Source: Spirochaetota bacterium
GTDB lineage: Bacteria; Spirochaetota; Spirochaetia; Treponematales; UBA12059
NCBI GenBank assembly: GCA_018815555.1
Contig: JAHIWF010000362.1
Span: forward strand, 1 to 36,672
Direction: 5' to 3'
Length of the DNA: 36,672 nucleotides
Positions within the stretch are counted from its first letter, which is position 1. Each line of letters begins with the position of its first letter. Under the pieces are notes generated by a model. That model had not been told where the DNA came from. It did not search any database and saw only the letters and a list, made by a program, of their open reading frames with translations. This document shows, piece by piece, positions 1-9,069 of the stretch. The position numbers were made by a program, and so were the translations under genes.

Positions 1-729
1 GTGGATGAGCAGCAGCCTCAGCCGTTGCGTCAGCTGGCAGCGCAGCTGGTCAGTCTGTGCCGGTCTGTAGATAGCGGCCTTGCAGAGGAGCTAAGCCCGA
101 CTCAGGACGCTCTGGTGCGTGGTATAAATCGACTGCGCCGGTCTATGGAACAGGCAGCCGGAGTAAGTCCTTCAGATTGGGATTTCGCTGATCCGGTAGG
201 CCTTCAGCTGGACGCTTCGGTTCAGCGCTGCTTTCCCGGTGTGCATGCCTATCTGGACGATATCCGGTCGCCTTTCAATGTCGGATCCATCTTCCGGACA
301 GCTGATGCCTTTGGGGTGGACTCACTATATCTTTCACCGTTTAGTGCCGATCCGGAGCATCCAAGGGCGAGCCGCTCGTCCATGGGAGCGCTTACTGTCA
401 TGCCCTGGCAGCGTTTACCGATCGTCGATCTGGCCGCTGCCTTCCCGGGCGGCAATTTTATAGCCCTGGAGCTGCGTGGTCAGCCAATCGAGGATTTTGT
501 GTTTCCGGCAGAGGGCATGGTTTTTGTTGGTTCAGAAGAACTGGGGGTATCTCCGGAGGCTCTGCAGCTGTGTACACACCGGATTTCAATCCCGATGCTG
601 GGAGCTAAGGGTAGCCTGAATGTAGGTGTTGCCTTCGGTGTTTTCATGAATGCCTGGCGCATATCACTGTATAAACAGGGCTACAAAGCAGTTAAACGCC
701 CTTGCCGATCCAGTTTCGATGCTTTATAG
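1..729 (+). CDS. SpoU/TrmH-family RNA 2'-O-methyltransferase (possibly 5'-partial)
   Basis: This is a SAM-dependent RNA methyltransferase of the SPOUT (trefoil-knot) class, which methylates ribose 2'-OH groups in tRNA or rRNA. The three family motifs are visible in order: motif 1 'DDIRSPFNVGSIFRTADAFG' near residues 86-105, motif 2 'GSEELG', and motif 3 'ISIPMLGAKGSLNVGVAFG' in the last third. The first 80 or so residues are not a recognisable catalytic part and may be a substrate-binding extension. The frame is open from base 1 and begins with GTG at the window edge, so the true start may lie upstream. The substrate cannot be told from sequence, so no gene symbol is given. The end of the gene appears to hold the promoter of the next gene. 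Confidence 0.88.
   Translation: MDEQQPQPLRQLAAQLVSLCRSVDSGLAEELSPTQDALVRGINRLRRSMEQAAGVSPSDWDFADPVGLQLDASVQRCFPGVHAYLDDIRSPFNVGSIFRTADAFGVDSLYLSPFSADPEHPRASRSSMGALTVMPWQRLPIVDLAAAFPGGNFIALELRGQPIEDFVFPAEGMVFVGSEELGVSPEALQLCTHRISIPMLGAKGSLNVGVAFGVFMNAWRISLYKQGYKAVKRPCRSSFDAL
684..711 (+). promoter_or_regulatory. Candidate sigma-28 (FliA) promoter for the chemoreceptor-like gene and cheD
   Basis: The sequence reads CAAAGCAG, a 12-base spacer, then GCCGATCC, against the flagellar sigma-28 consensus TAAAGTTT-N11-GCCGATAA. The GCCGAT core is exact, the -35 half is weaker and the spacer is one base longer than ideal. It lies inside the final codons of the methyltransferase gene, about 30 bases before the start of the chemoreceptor-like gene, which is a class often under sigma-28. 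The call is by pattern only. Confidence 0.42.
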
Positions 730-739
730 TAGAATTACC

Positions 740-2515
740 ATGCAGGATATCAGCGTTGCCATAGTACAAGAATTATTAGATCGCTTAAAACATATAGAAA
801 AAGATACCGAGCACCTGTATCTGGACCTTGGTACCATATTCCCGGTAATAAAAGCCGCCATCGATGAAAGCGCCAGGAATACCGATGCGAGCATCCGGAC
901 CATACTTGCAGGCTATCAGCATGGTGTAAGCGCAGAACAGGCAAAGCGCCGTGCCGATGATTTTATTGATGATTCAAGGCAGTTTTTCGATAAACTCTCG
1001 GTAAAAGAAAAAGCCTTTTTTTCTATTGTAGATGCCAGTATCGGTGAACTGTCTCAATTGGATGACATAATCAGCCGGGTTCGTCTGGATTCTGAAGAGA
1101 TGGAATTGGTATCGTTAAATGCCATGACTGTTGCCCTCAAGTCGGGCCATGCCGGCAAGGCCTTTTCGGTCATTACCGACGAGTTAAAGCGCCTGTCTAC
1201 CCGCACCATTCTGCATGCCAACGAGCTGTCTATGGTAGGGTCTGATTTGCTAGTCTATCTTGCCCAGTTACGTGAGGAACTAGGTGTTCTGGAAAATGAT
1301 CGCCTTGCCCTCTTTAATGCCATAACTGCAATGCTCAGCGAAGGCTTTCATCAGCTGGATGAGCGGGTGCATGCTACTGCCGCCGGTTTCCGCCGCCTGT
1401 CTGATACCGCCGCCACTGTACGTGATCCGGTTGCGCGTATCATGCAGGGAGTTCAGGTGCAGGACATCATCCGCCAATCACTGGATCATGTGCGTCTTTC
1501 CCTGAATGTAGTTTTGGAGGATTCAGGGCAGAACAATGCCCGCTCCGAGTCGGATAACAGCAGCGCCGGATTAAACGAAGAAAAAGCCTTTCTGGCGGAA
1601 ATAACCCGCCTTTCGGCCTTGCTTATCGAAGATATCTACGGCCAGGTCGTGCGCAGTCTTGGCGATTTTGAATCGAGTATCAACAGTATCGATACCCTTG
1701 TGGCCCGGGTCGACGAGGCAAAAAAACAGCTACTGCTTTCGGTGCGCGCCGGAGTGGAACAGAGCAAACTTCCCGCCTTGGTTTCCGCTTACCTGCGCAG
1801 CAAACATCGGGTATCGCAGACCGCCCGTCATGTTGCCGATGGCGTAAAGCGCTTAGATGACCGTTTTAATAAAGTCAATATGATTCTGTCGCGTTTCAAC
1901 AACATCGTAATAGCATCGCGCATCGAAATAGCCCGTAACAAGGCTCTCTCGCTGGTTGCCAATACCGTGGCCGGAATGATGGATCTCACCGAGCGGCTGG
2001 GCGAAGATGTGTCGGCTGCCGGTGCGCTTACCCGCACTTTTTCCAAATCCATCAATACCGAGATGTTTACCTATCTTGGTGATGATGAAAACGCCGATCA
2101 GCAGGATTTTGACTTTGCCATGAAGGCCTTATATGACGAACTGGCCCGGCTGGATTCTTCCTGCAAGACACTGGTAGAAGCTGCGGAAGATTTTCAGCCT
2201 TTTGCTGCCAATTTTTTTACGGCCATCGGTCGCTCCCGCTCCCAGACCGCCCAGATCAAGCTGCTGGCCGATGAGCTGTCGGGAATGCAGCAGAGTCTGG
2301 CAACTCATGCCACAGAGATCGAAAGCGAGCTTGGTATAACTATGCAGCAGACTTTATCCGGCAGTCTTGAGCTGCGCAATAATCGTTTGCGCGAGATTGT
2401 CGATCGCTTCACCATTTTCACCCACCGTCAGACTGCCAGCCGCATAGCCAATCTGGAAGAAGGAGTGGAAGATGAGTCTGAAGCAGCCGTAAGTGGTGAA
2501 GTGACCCTCTTCTAG
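740..2515 (+). CDS. Cytoplasmic methyl-accepting-chemotaxis-like protein
   Basis: This is a 591-residue, almost wholly helical protein with no signal peptide or membrane segment, so it should be cytosolic. Around residues 121-155 the stretch 'LVSLNAMTVALKSGHAGKAF' followed by 'VITDELKRLS' resembles the signalling hairpin tip of chemoreceptors (family form roughly LNAxIEAARAGExGRGFAVVADEVRxLA), but it is diverged. A second, weaker tip-like stretch, 'ASRIEIARNKALSLVANTVA', lies near residues 390-420. The ATG at 740 is chosen because codons before it overlap the methyltransferase gene; an in-frame ATG at 719 is possible and neither has a good Shine-Dalgarno. cheD follows after five bases, which supports a chemotaxis role. 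Whether it still couples to CheA/CheW is unclear, since the tip is degenerate. Confidence 0.75.
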   Translation: MQDISVAIVQELLDRLKHIEKDTEHLYLDLGTIFPVIKAAIDESARNTDASIRTILAGYQHGVSAEQAKRRADDFIDDSRQFFDKLSVKEKAFFSIVDASIGELSQLDDIISRVRLDSEEMELVSLNAMTVALKSGHAGKAFSVITDELKRLSTRTILHANELSMVGSDLLVYLAQLREELGVLENDRLALFNAITAMLSEGFHQLDERVHATAAGFRRLSDTAATVRDPVARIMQGVQVQDIIRQSLDHVRLSLNVVLEDSGQNNARSESDNSSAGLNEEKAFLAEITRLSALLIEDIYGQVVRSLGDFESSINSIDTLVARVDEAKKQLLLSVRAGVEQSKLPALVSAYLRSKHRVSQTARHVADGVKRLDDRFNKVNMILSRFNNIVIASRIEIARNKALSLVANTVAGMMDLTERLGEDVSAAGALTRTFSKSINTEMFTYLGDDENADQQDFDFAMKALYDELARLDSSCKTLVEAAEDFQPFAANFFTAIGRSRSQTAQIKLLADELSGMQQSLATHATEIESELGITMQQTLSGSLELRNNRLREIVDRFTIFTHRQTASRIANLEEGVEDESEAAVSGEVTLF

Positions 2516-2520
2516 CGCCT

Positions 2521-3120
2521 ATGTTCAACCATCGCATCAGCAGTTTTGAACAACCGGTTATAACCATTCATCCAGGAGAATTCTTTGTAAGCAAAGAGGA
2601 TGTGGTAATTTCTACAGTGCTCGGTTCCTGCATATCTGTCTCCCTGTTTGATGTGCGCAATCAACTGGGCGGCATAAATCATTTTATGCTGCCAGGTGCT
2701 TTAGATACTAATGATATTTTGCAGAGCGGCAGCGCTAAATACGGTATGTTTGCGATTGAACTGCTGTATAATGAAATGCTTAAAAATGGTTCACGCAAAA
2801 TGGATATCGTTGCCAAGGTTTTTGGTGGCGGCTCAGTACTCCGGGTCAGTAACGGGTCAACCAAAATTCCGCAGAGCAATATTGACTTTGCCTTTAACTA
2901 CCTGGAGCGTGAAAAATTTCCGATTGTTGCCAGTGATACCGGTGGAGTTCTGCCGCGGAAAATTTTTTTCTTTGCCAGAAGCGGGAAGGTGCTGCTAAAG
3001 CGGATTACCGGATCGCAGGTGTATACAGTAGAGCACGAAGAAGAACAGTATCTGCGCAGTATCCAGCGCAAAAAAACCGGCAATGTGGTTATTTTTGGTA
3101 AACCTCCGGTCGAGGCCTGA
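2521..3120 (+). CDS. cheD: Chemoreceptor glutamine deamidase CheD
   Basis: CheD deamidates specific glutamines on chemoreceptors to glutamate, making them methylation sites, and in many bacteria it also binds CheC. The core 'STVLGSCISVSLFD' followed by 'GGINHFMLPG' is the family signature. Cys37 and His54 sit 17 residues apart, as do the catalytic Cys27 and His44 of Thermotoga maritima CheD, and Ser31 falls where Thr21 is found there. The later 'KVFGGGSVL' is also typical. At 199 residues it is longer than the usual 155-165, mainly because of a C-terminal tail. It starts five bases after the chemoreceptor-like gene with no obvious Shine-Dalgarno, so translation is probably coupled. Confidence 0.93.
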   Translation: MFNHRISSFEQPVITIHPGEFFVSKEDVVISTVLGSCISVSLFDVRNQLGGINHFMLPGALDTNDILQSGSAKYGMFAIELLYNEMLKNGSRKMDIVAKVFGGGSVLRVSNGSTKIPQSNIDFAFNYLEREKFPIVASDTGGVLPRKIFFFARSGKVLLKRITGSQVYTVEHEEEQYLRSIQRKKTGNVVIFGKPPVEA

Positions 3121-3150
3121 GGCCCTTCCAGGTCTGGCGCAAAGCTGCGG

Positions 3151-4059
3151 TCAGCAGCAGGATCCGCCAGGGTCGGAATCCTTAAGGATGTATCCGCCCT
3201 GCGGAACATAGGCTCGGGAGCCCGGCGGCAGGCTGCTGGTAATCCAGACATTGCCGCCTATTATTGATCCTGCGCCGATGGTAGTACAGCCGCCGAGTAT
3301 GGTGGCGCCGGCATAAATGGTTACTGAATCCTCTATAGTCGGATGGCGCTTGGCGTTACCTTCGTTCTTGGATACGCTTAATGCGCCGAGGGTTACACCC
3401 TGGTAAATTTTTACTCTCTGACCGATAACAGTGGTTTCGCCGATTACCACACCAGTGCCATGGTCAATGAAAAAACCTGGTCCTATGCTTGCCCCGGGGT
3501 GGATATCTATTCCTGTCCGGGAGTGAACATGCTCACTCATCATGCGGGGAATGAGCGGAACGCCCTGCCGCCATAATTGGTGGGCAAAGCGATGCACGGT
3601 GATGGCTTCGAGGCCTGGATAGGAAAGTATCACTTCTTCGATCGATTTCGCCGCCGGGTCGCCTTCCCAGGCGGCTTGCACATCCTGCATGAGGATAGAG
3701 CGGATGTCCGGCAGCGACATGAAAAAGTCTTCGGTAATTTCTCTGGCCTCCAGATGACAGGCAGCCGGGCAGCCTTTTTCACCCCTGATGCGGTAATCAT
3801 AATCCAGACTGCGGGCACTTTCTTCTATTAACGTGCGGGCGCAGCGATTTGCCAGTTCGCCTATAACGAAAGCGGCGTTGCGGTCATCGATGCCATCTTC
3901 GCGTTTGTAACCGGGAAAGGCCAATGTCTCCAGATCGGCTACCAGATGATGTATTGTTTCGCGTGAGGGCAGGTTGTTACCGGATCGGTGGTTGATGCCG
4001 CCGGAGCGGGCATATGATTCCATCAGGTTTTCTATGGCCTGGCTTAAGGTATCAGTCAT
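3151..4059 (-). CDS. cysE: Serine O-acetyltransferase
   Basis: The enzyme transfers an acetyl group from acetyl-CoA to L-serine, the first step of cysteine synthesis. The C-terminal half is a left-handed beta-helix of hexapeptide repeats with the family signature '[19 protein letters not shown]' then '[10 protein letters not shown]' and '[11 protein letters not shown]'. The His and Asp of 'FIDHGTG' match the catalytic pair known in CysE. The protein is 302 residues with a long helical N-terminus, like the EpsC-type serine acetyltransferases of about 300 residues. It ends in 'GGSCC'. The start is supported by a strong GGAAGGAG about ten bases upstream. It is convergent with cheD across a 30-base gap that holds no clear terminator. 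Confidence 0.93.
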   Translation of the reverse strand: MTDTLSQAIENLMESYARSGGINHRSGNNLPSRETIHHLVADLETLAFPGYKREDGIDDRNAAFVIGELANRCARTLIEESARSLDYDYRIRGEKGCPAACHLEAREITEDFFMSLPDIRSILMQDVQAAWEGDPAAKSIEEVILSYPGLEAITVHRFAHQLWRQGVPLIPRMMSEHVHSRTGIDIHPGASIGPGFFIDHGTGVVIGETTVIGQRVKIYQGVTLGALSVSKNEGNAKRHPTIEDSVTIYAGATILGGCTTIGAGSIIGGNVWITSSLPPGSRAYVPQGGYILKDSDPGGSCC

Positions 4060-4176
4060 ATCGCAGTACTTCTCCTTCCGGCCGGATTTTTAAGGCCGGA
4101 TATAGCCAGCCGCGCCGTTTAAGGCTTTACATAGCTGCCAGGGCGCCGCAGGGATAAAATGGTGACAAACAGCCGT

Positions 4177-4695
4177 CTATATTTCCTGCGCCGGACGGTT
4201 GGCAGCATTTGCCAGACTCAGGGCCTGCTGCTTAACCAGTTCGAAATGCTTGCCGGCTGCCGCATACATGGTCAGCGACTTGCCATCGGCAAGGCGGACC
4301 CGCAAGCCGCAGTTTTTTTTACCGACAGCCCCGGGCAGATACACCAGCGGGTCGTTGGAATCCATTGCTGCGGCCAGATCGGCGCTGTACTCAATGGCCG
4401 ACACTTCATCCAGCGGAACTTGCCAGGATTTCGAAATAAAAACCAGCCCGAAACGCCTCTGCATATAACCTTTTTCCAGGTTGAACACCCAGCGGTCCTC
4501 GGATATGACCATGAAAGGCAGGATTACATAAAAACCGAGCATCAGCGGATGACCTGCTCCGAGCGAGCGGCCGAGTACCACTAACAGAATCACACTCAAA
4601 ACAAGATACACAATACGAACCTTGTTGACCAGTGTTATCTCCATGTTGCCGTTTTTACGGCGAATCAGTTTGTACAGCAGGAACAGGGATTTCAT
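4177..4695 (-). CDS. Small membrane protein of unknown function
   Basis: I do not recognise this 172-residue protein. After a short basic N-terminus ('KLIRRKNGN') there are two hydrophobic segments, roughly residues 27-43 and 50-63, separated by a short loop. A soluble region follows with alternating strands and a motif-like 'VPLDEVSAIEYSAD', reminiscent of the PH-like beta sandwich found in many small bacterial membrane proteins, though this is only an impression. The start is supported by AAGGAG six bases upstream. It begins 23 bases after the HAD hydrolase gene and runs in the same direction, so the two are probably co-transcribed. Confidence 0.7.
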   Translation of the reverse strand: MKSLFLLYKLIRRKNGNMEITLVNKVRIVYLVLSVILLVVLGRSLGAGHPLMLGFYVILPFMVISEDRWVFNLEKGYMQRRFGLVFISKSWQVPLDEVSAIEYSADLAAAMDSNDPLVYLPGAVGKKNCGLRVRLADGKSLTMYAAAGKHFELVKQQALSLANAANRPAQEI

Positions 4696-4718
4696 AGTAC
4701 TCCTTGTGGAATTCTGGA

Positions 4719-5348
4719 TCAGTGCAGATAACTGTCCAGCTCATAAATACTGCGGATACGCGGCAGATCTTCATGCGTGTATTTATCATAATGATCAATC
4801 AGGATGCCTTTGCCGCCGCAGGCGCTAAAACCGCGCACATAGCGCGGAACATCATCTACAAAAATGCTGTTTTGCGGCGGGCAGGCGGCATCGGTCAGAA
4901 CCCGTTCTACAGCAGCACGGGCTGGTTTTCCGGTCAGGTCGTTGAAGCGCACATCATAGATCTTTTGGAAGCAGTGTTCGATGCCGAATCGTTTTAGAAT
5001 TCGGGTAGCATGTTCCATCGGGGCATTGGTAAAAACATATTTGCGCTGCTGGATGTTTTCCAGAAAGCCGGGCAATGCGGGGTCTATCTCCAGCATGGCT
5101 TCTTCTCCGTCTGGATGCACCACCGAAAAGTAATGATCATAGTCACGTAATCCGTGTTCTTTCATCAGCCATTCGAGTGTGGTTCCATATTGGTGTATAT
5201 TGGCGCGGCGCAGGCGCATTGCTTCTTCGCTGCTTACTCCAAGGAACTCTGCGGCGAATTGGGTCATGCGCCTGACGATATCTTCTTCCATGCCGGCACT
5301 TGCCGGATACAGTGTATTGTCCAGATCGAAAAAAACGGCTTGAATCAT
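4719..5348 (-). CDS. HAD-superfamily hydrolase, pyrimidine 5'-nucleotidase-like
   Basis: This is a phosphohydrolase of the haloacid dehalogenase superfamily. Motif I 'FFDLDNTLYP' is at the very N-terminus and supplies the Asp nucleophile and the second Asp. Motif II is 'VFTNAP', and motif IV is 'IFVDDVPRYV'. The 'DLDNTLYP' form and the helical cap suggest the Sdt1/YjjG-like nucleotidases, but the substrate cannot be fixed. The ORF track starts at 5375; the ATG at 5348 is preferred because it places motif I a few residues from the start as in relatives, although its Shine-Dalgarno is weak. It follows the hybrid kinase gene by about 40 bases in the same direction. Confidence 0.85.
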   Translation of the reverse strand: MIQAVFFDLDNTLYPASAGMEEDIVRRMTQFAAEFLGVSSEEAMRLRRANIHQYGTTLEWLMKEHGLRDYDHYFSVVHPDGEEAMLEIDPALPGFLENIQQRKYVFTNAPMEHATRILKRFGIEHCFQKIYDVRFNDLTGKPARAAVERVLTDAACPPQNSIFVDDVPRYVRGFSACGGKGILIDHYDKYTHEDLPRIRSIYELDSYLH

Positions 5349-5388
5349 GGTTCTTTGTAGCATGAATACGCACATAGGGGGAATAGGA

Positions 5389-7773
5389 TCAGGCTCCCGG
5401 AGCGGCTTCCCGTGCTGCCGACTCGAATTCCATAAAGCGCTGCTCCAGTATTGGCAGCAATACTGTCAGCTGGTCTATCCGACCGGCCTTGGCCGCAGCC
5501 TCCATATCACGTGCGGCATTTCCCAGCACCCGGGCTGTCATATTCCAGGCGGCCCCTTTGATGGAATGACTGAGTTCCCTCATCTGACTGCAGTCTTCCT
5601 GCTGGACGGCAGCGGCCATTTCGGCCAACTGGCCTCTGGTTTTTGCGATGAAGCGGCCGATAAGGCTGATTACTGTTGCCTTCTGTCCGAGAAAGGTCTC
5701 CACCAGCTCGTTAAAGTCAAAGGTCGGATCTTCGGCACAGGCAGCACCGGGTGTTTCTGCTGGAACCAGGAAGTCGGCCTGCTGGCGGCCGCAGGTTTTA
5801 TTGGCCCAGAAACTGATCATGGATTCCAGATCCTTGCGTTTGAATGGCTTGATTAATATGTCATTCATACCGGTGGCAATGCATTTATCCCGCTCGCCTT
5901 TTAGCGCACTGGCGGTAACGGCGATGATCGGCCGACTGTAACCCTGCTGGCGAAGCAGGCGGCTGGCTTCATAACCATCCATAACCGGCATGAAGATATC
6001 CATCAGCACCATGTCGTAACATTGAGCCAGCGCTTTTGATACAGCTTCCTGGCCGTTGTCGGCTACATCCACGGTGCAGCCGAGTTTTTGCAGCAGCAAA
6101 GTAAAAAGTTCCTGGTTGACCACATGGTCTTCAGCCAGCAGTATCGACAGATTCATCTCGCTGTTATCGGGGCGGATGTCTACGGCTGCTTCGTCGTCGT
6201 CAGCCAGATCCAGTTCGGTCTTCTCCTCCAGGACCCTGTCCAGAGTCTCGTACAGCACCTGTGGATTTAACGGCTTATACAGGTAGGCGTTAAACCAGTT
6301 CAGGTGTTTCATTTTGGCTTCCGGGTCTATAGCCCCTTCCGGAGCCATCAGAATGAGCCGTGTGCTGTTTATTTGGCGGTCGGCGGTAATTTCGGCTGCC
6401 AGACGCCAACCGTCCATGCCGGGCATTTCCTGGTCGATAAGGCAGAGATTATACGGCCGTCCTTGCACTGCCGCCTTTTGTAGCTGCTCGATAGCTTCAT
6501 GGCCGTTAGTAGCTGTGTGGCATTCCAGACCCATATTGGCGGTCTGGCGACAGATATAATCCAATGCTGCCGGATGGTCGTCCACTATCAGAACTGCGGC
6601 AGTCCGGCTGAATTGATGTTCCAATCCCGGCAGGCTGTATTCCGCCTCGGTAAGCGGGTAGGTAAAGCCAAAAATTGCACCGTGCGGCTGATTGTGCTCA
6701 TGAAAAATCCGTCCGCCCATTATTTTTACCAAATATTGCGAAATAGCCAGCCCGAGGCCGGTGCCGCCATGGGTGGTGCTGCCGGCGTTGGCCTGGGTAA
6801 ACGGCGTAAACAGGTGATCCATCAGCTTGGCCGGAACGCCGGAACCAGAATCGCGCACCTGCAGCAAGAGCTCATTGCGTCCGCGAGTGGACTGCAGCTG
6901 GGCTTCGATGATGATTTCACCGGCAGAGGTGAACTTGATGGCATTCTTGAACAGGTTGACTACAATCTGGCGCAGCTTGCCGGGATCTCCCCTTATCAGT
7001 CGCGGCAGTCGGGGGTCAATATCCAGGATTACTTCCAGCTGCTTTTTATGAGCATCAAGGATCAGCAAGGCCACTGACTGGCGCAGAATGTCGAACAGGT
7101 CAAAATCCACATGTTCAAGCTCAACCTTGCCGGCTTCAATTTTGGAAAAATCCAGGATGTCATTGATCAGTCCGAGCAGCACGTCCGCCGAGAAACGGAC
7201 TGAGCCGATATAATCCTGCTGTTCCTTGTCCAGACCGGTTTCGTGCAGTAACTCGGTCATGCCCAGAATGGTCTGAATGGGGGTACGGATTTCGTGGCTC
7301 ATATTGGCCAGAAACTGGCTTTTGGTTATGGTGGCTTTTTCGGCTGACTCTTTGGCGCTTACCAGATCATGCTCGTGCCGCTTCTGGTCGGTAATGTTCT
7401 GGAACATACACCACAGCCAGCGCTCGGTTTGCTGCGGATCGTCCACTTCGCGGGCCGTATTCAGCAAAGACAGTGTCGTGCGCAGCCATACCCGCGAATT
7501 CTGGGCGGTTTTCAGGTTGCTTTCAATGGTCGCCGCACCCATACGTCCCAGCAGTACTTCGGTAATATAATAGGAGTATTGGAAGGAATCCCGCTCCTGC
7601 AGCCAGTCGAACAGCGGTACTGCCAGTTTTTCCGGACTCTGGCCGGACAGTTCGTAGAACAGCTCGTAAAATGCCTCATTCCAAAGAACCGGCATCCCCT
7701 GTTCATTCAGGATGATCATAGCCTGTCTGGCCTGGTTGAAAGCTGCTTCGAACAGGGTTTCCGGCAGAGTCAT
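5389..7773 (-). CDS. Hybrid sensor histidine kinase (PAS-HisKA-HATPase-REC-REC-HPt)
   Basis: This 794-residue phosphorelay kinase holds all relay stations in one chain. An N-terminal PAS-like domain (about 8-130) is followed by HisKA with His160 in 'FLANMSHEIRTP', and an HATPase domain with N-box 'NLFKNAIKF' and G-boxes 'DSGSGVP' and 'GGTGLGL'. Two receiver domains follow, with acceptor Asp in 'LIDQEMPGMDG' and 'VLMDIFMPVMDG'. A C-terminal HPt domain has His736 in 'LSHSIKGAAWN'. No membrane segment or signal peptide is seen, so it should sense a cytosolic cue, perhaps through PAS. Its ATG shares one base with the stop of the response-regulator gene (TGATG), so the two are translationally coupled and likely partners. 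The output is unknown. Confidence 0.93.
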   Translation of the reverse strand: MTLPETLFEAAFNQARQAMIILNEQGMPVLWNEAFYELFYELSGQSPEKLAVPLFDWLQERDSFQYSYYITEVLLGRMGAATIESNLKTAQNSRVWLRTTLSLLNTAREVDDPQQTERWLWCMFQNITDQKRHEHDLVSAKESAEKATITKSQFLANMSHEIRTPIQTILGMTELLHETGLDKEQQDYIGSVRFSADVLLGLINDILDFSKIEAGKVELEHVDFDLFDILRQSVALLILDAHKKQLEVILDIDPRLPRLIRGDPGKLRQIVVNLFKNAIKFTSAGEIIIEAQLQSTRGRNELLLQVRDSGSGVPAKLMDHLFTPFTQANAGSTTHGGTGLGLAISQYLVKIMGGRIFHEHNQPHGAIFGFTYPLTEAEYSLPGLEHQFSRTAAVLIVDDHPAALDYICRQTANMGLECHTATNGHEAIEQLQKAAVQGRPYNLCLIDQEMPGMDGWRLAAEITADRQINSTRLILMAPEGAIDPEAKMKHLNWFNAYLYKPLNPQVLYETLDRVLEEKTELDLADDDEAAVDIRPDNSEMNLSILLAEDHVVNQELFTLLLQKLGCTVDVADNGQEAVSKALAQCYDMVLMDIFMPVMDGYEASRLLRQQGYSRPIIAVTASALKGERDKCIATGMNDILIKPFKRKDLESMISFWANKTCGRQQADFLVPAETPGAACAEDPTFDFNELVETFLGQKATVISLIGRFIAKTRGQLAEMAAAVQQEDCSQMRELSHSIKGAAWNMTARVLGNAARDMEAAAKAGRIDQLTVLLPILEQRFMEFESAAREAAPGA

Positions 7774-9053
7774 CAGAAATTGGCCTTCAGTATTTCGAGG
7801 GTTTTAGTGAGTATCTGGTGCGGTTTTAAGGGCTTTACCAGGTAGCTCTTCACTCCGGCCCGGTAGGCCTTTACGACAGCTTCGCGCTGGGTGATGGCCG
7901 ACAGTACAATAATCGGCATATGCTGGTCGCGGGCGTGCATGGTTGCCAGAACCTCAAAACCGTTAACATTGGGCATACGCAAGTCCAGAAAAACCAGGTC
8001 GAAACTGCGCTTTTCGATTTCGTTCAGGAAGCTTTGACCGTTGCTGAAGGTGCTTACCTGGGCATTCATGGTGGCAAACGTGGTTTTTATCAGCTCCTGG
8101 ATGACGAAGTCGTCGTCGACTGCAGCTATCTCCAGATCGCGTCCCAGATCATTGATATTGGCCACTGATGCCAGCGGCCGGTTCTGCTCGGCATCAAAGC
8201 GCAGCGTGACCATTTCGGAACCCTGCCCATGATTCTTGCTGGACAGCACACGGTCATTGATGATGGCGGCCTTGTCTTCCGGCAGATCAGCCGCAGTGGC
8301 TGCTTCAGCTATCAGCCCGTCTATGGCATATTCCAGTGATTTTACAACCTCCATCCCGTTAAACTCGGGTCGGCCGTCAACAAAATCCTGCACAAAGCTG
8401 GAAAGGGTAAGAATCTTGATGTGCCGCGGTCTAGCCCCCGAAGAGCCGGCCACTGCGCTTAGCAGAAATTCCAGATTGGCACCATCAACAAATGAAAGTT
8501 CCATATCGCTTATCATCAGAATTACTTTAGGTTTCTGCATGGAGTACAGATCAACCAGCTCACGGATTTTAAAACGCAGCAGGTCTACCTTGTCGCGGTT
8601 GATGCCTTTGGCAATTTCCACGAAAAGAATATTGTCATTGACATGAGCCTCTACAATGCAGGGCGTTTTATCGATATCGAAACGAATGCCGGTAAGCTCG
8701 GCAATAGTCTGGTAAAACAGGTCCATCTTCAACGGCTTCATGAATATTTTTTTGATATTGAAGGGCAGCAGGTCCAGCAGGCGGTTTTTATCCAGCTTGT
8801 GGGCGGTCAGAATTACCGGAATGTCGGCGGTATTGGGGTTGCGGGCTTTTTCTTCGAGTAGTTCCTGGCAGCTTTTTCGGGTTAGGTGATAGTCCATAAT
8901 TATCAGTTCAGCCGGTTCTTTACGCATTTTGGCCAGGCCGTCGAGTCCGTTTATGGCTACCTCTACTGTCATGCCGGCCCGGATCAGACGTGCCTTCAAA
9001 TAGTCACGAAAGAGCTCGGATTCGTCGATAATTAATGCTGAAGGGCGTGCCAT
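7773..9053 (-). CDS. Double-receiver response regulator without a DNA-binding domain
   Basis: The 426-residue protein has a receiver domain at each end. The N-terminal one (about 1-125) carries 'LIIDESE', acceptor Asp54 in 'IIMDYHL' and the conserved Lys in 'FMKPLK'. The C-terminal one (about 303-425) carries 'AVDDDF', acceptor Asp in 'VFLDLRMPN' and 'YLVKPLKP'. The middle (about 130-290) is an alpha/beta region I cannot assign with confidence; it has a STAS-like feel. There is no DNA-binding or enzymatic output domain, so it probably acts as a relay or by protein contact. It is first in a leftward transcript with the hybrid kinase. AGAGG six bases before the ATG supports the start. It is divergent from the giant Ig-like gene. 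Confidence 0.88.
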   Translation of the reverse strand: MARPSALIIDESELFRDYLKARLIRAGMTVEVAINGLDGLAKMRKEPAELIIMDYHLTRKSCQELLEEKARNPNTADIPVILTAHKLDKNRLLDLLPFNIKKIFMKPLKMDLFYQTIAELTGIRFDIDKTPCIVEAHVNDNILFVEIAKGINRDKVDLLRFKIRELVDLYSMQKPKVILMISDMELSFVDGANLEFLLSAVAGSSGARPRHIKILTLSSFVQDFVDGRPEFNGMEVVKSLEYAIDGLIAEAATAADLPEDKAAIINDRVLSSKNHGQGSEMVTLRFDAEQNRPLASVANINDLGRDLEIAAVDDDFVIQELIKTTFATMNAQVSTFSNGQSFLNEIEKRSFDLVFLDLRMPNVNGFEVLATMHARDQHMPIIVLSAITQREAVVKAYRAGVKSYLVKPLKPHQILTKTLEILKANF

Positions 9054-9069
9054 ATATACCTCTGTCGAA

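Noticed and set aside
703-739. ATG at 650 as the start of the chemoreceptor-like protein
   Set aside because: It would overlap 80 bases of the methyltransferase gene, and the added residues look like out-of-frame translation of that gene.
5347-5856. Plus-strand ORFs across the hybrid kinase (also 6499-7077 and 7369-7845)
   Set aside because: They run opposite to a frame with complete kinase, receiver and HPt motifs and have no recognisable product.
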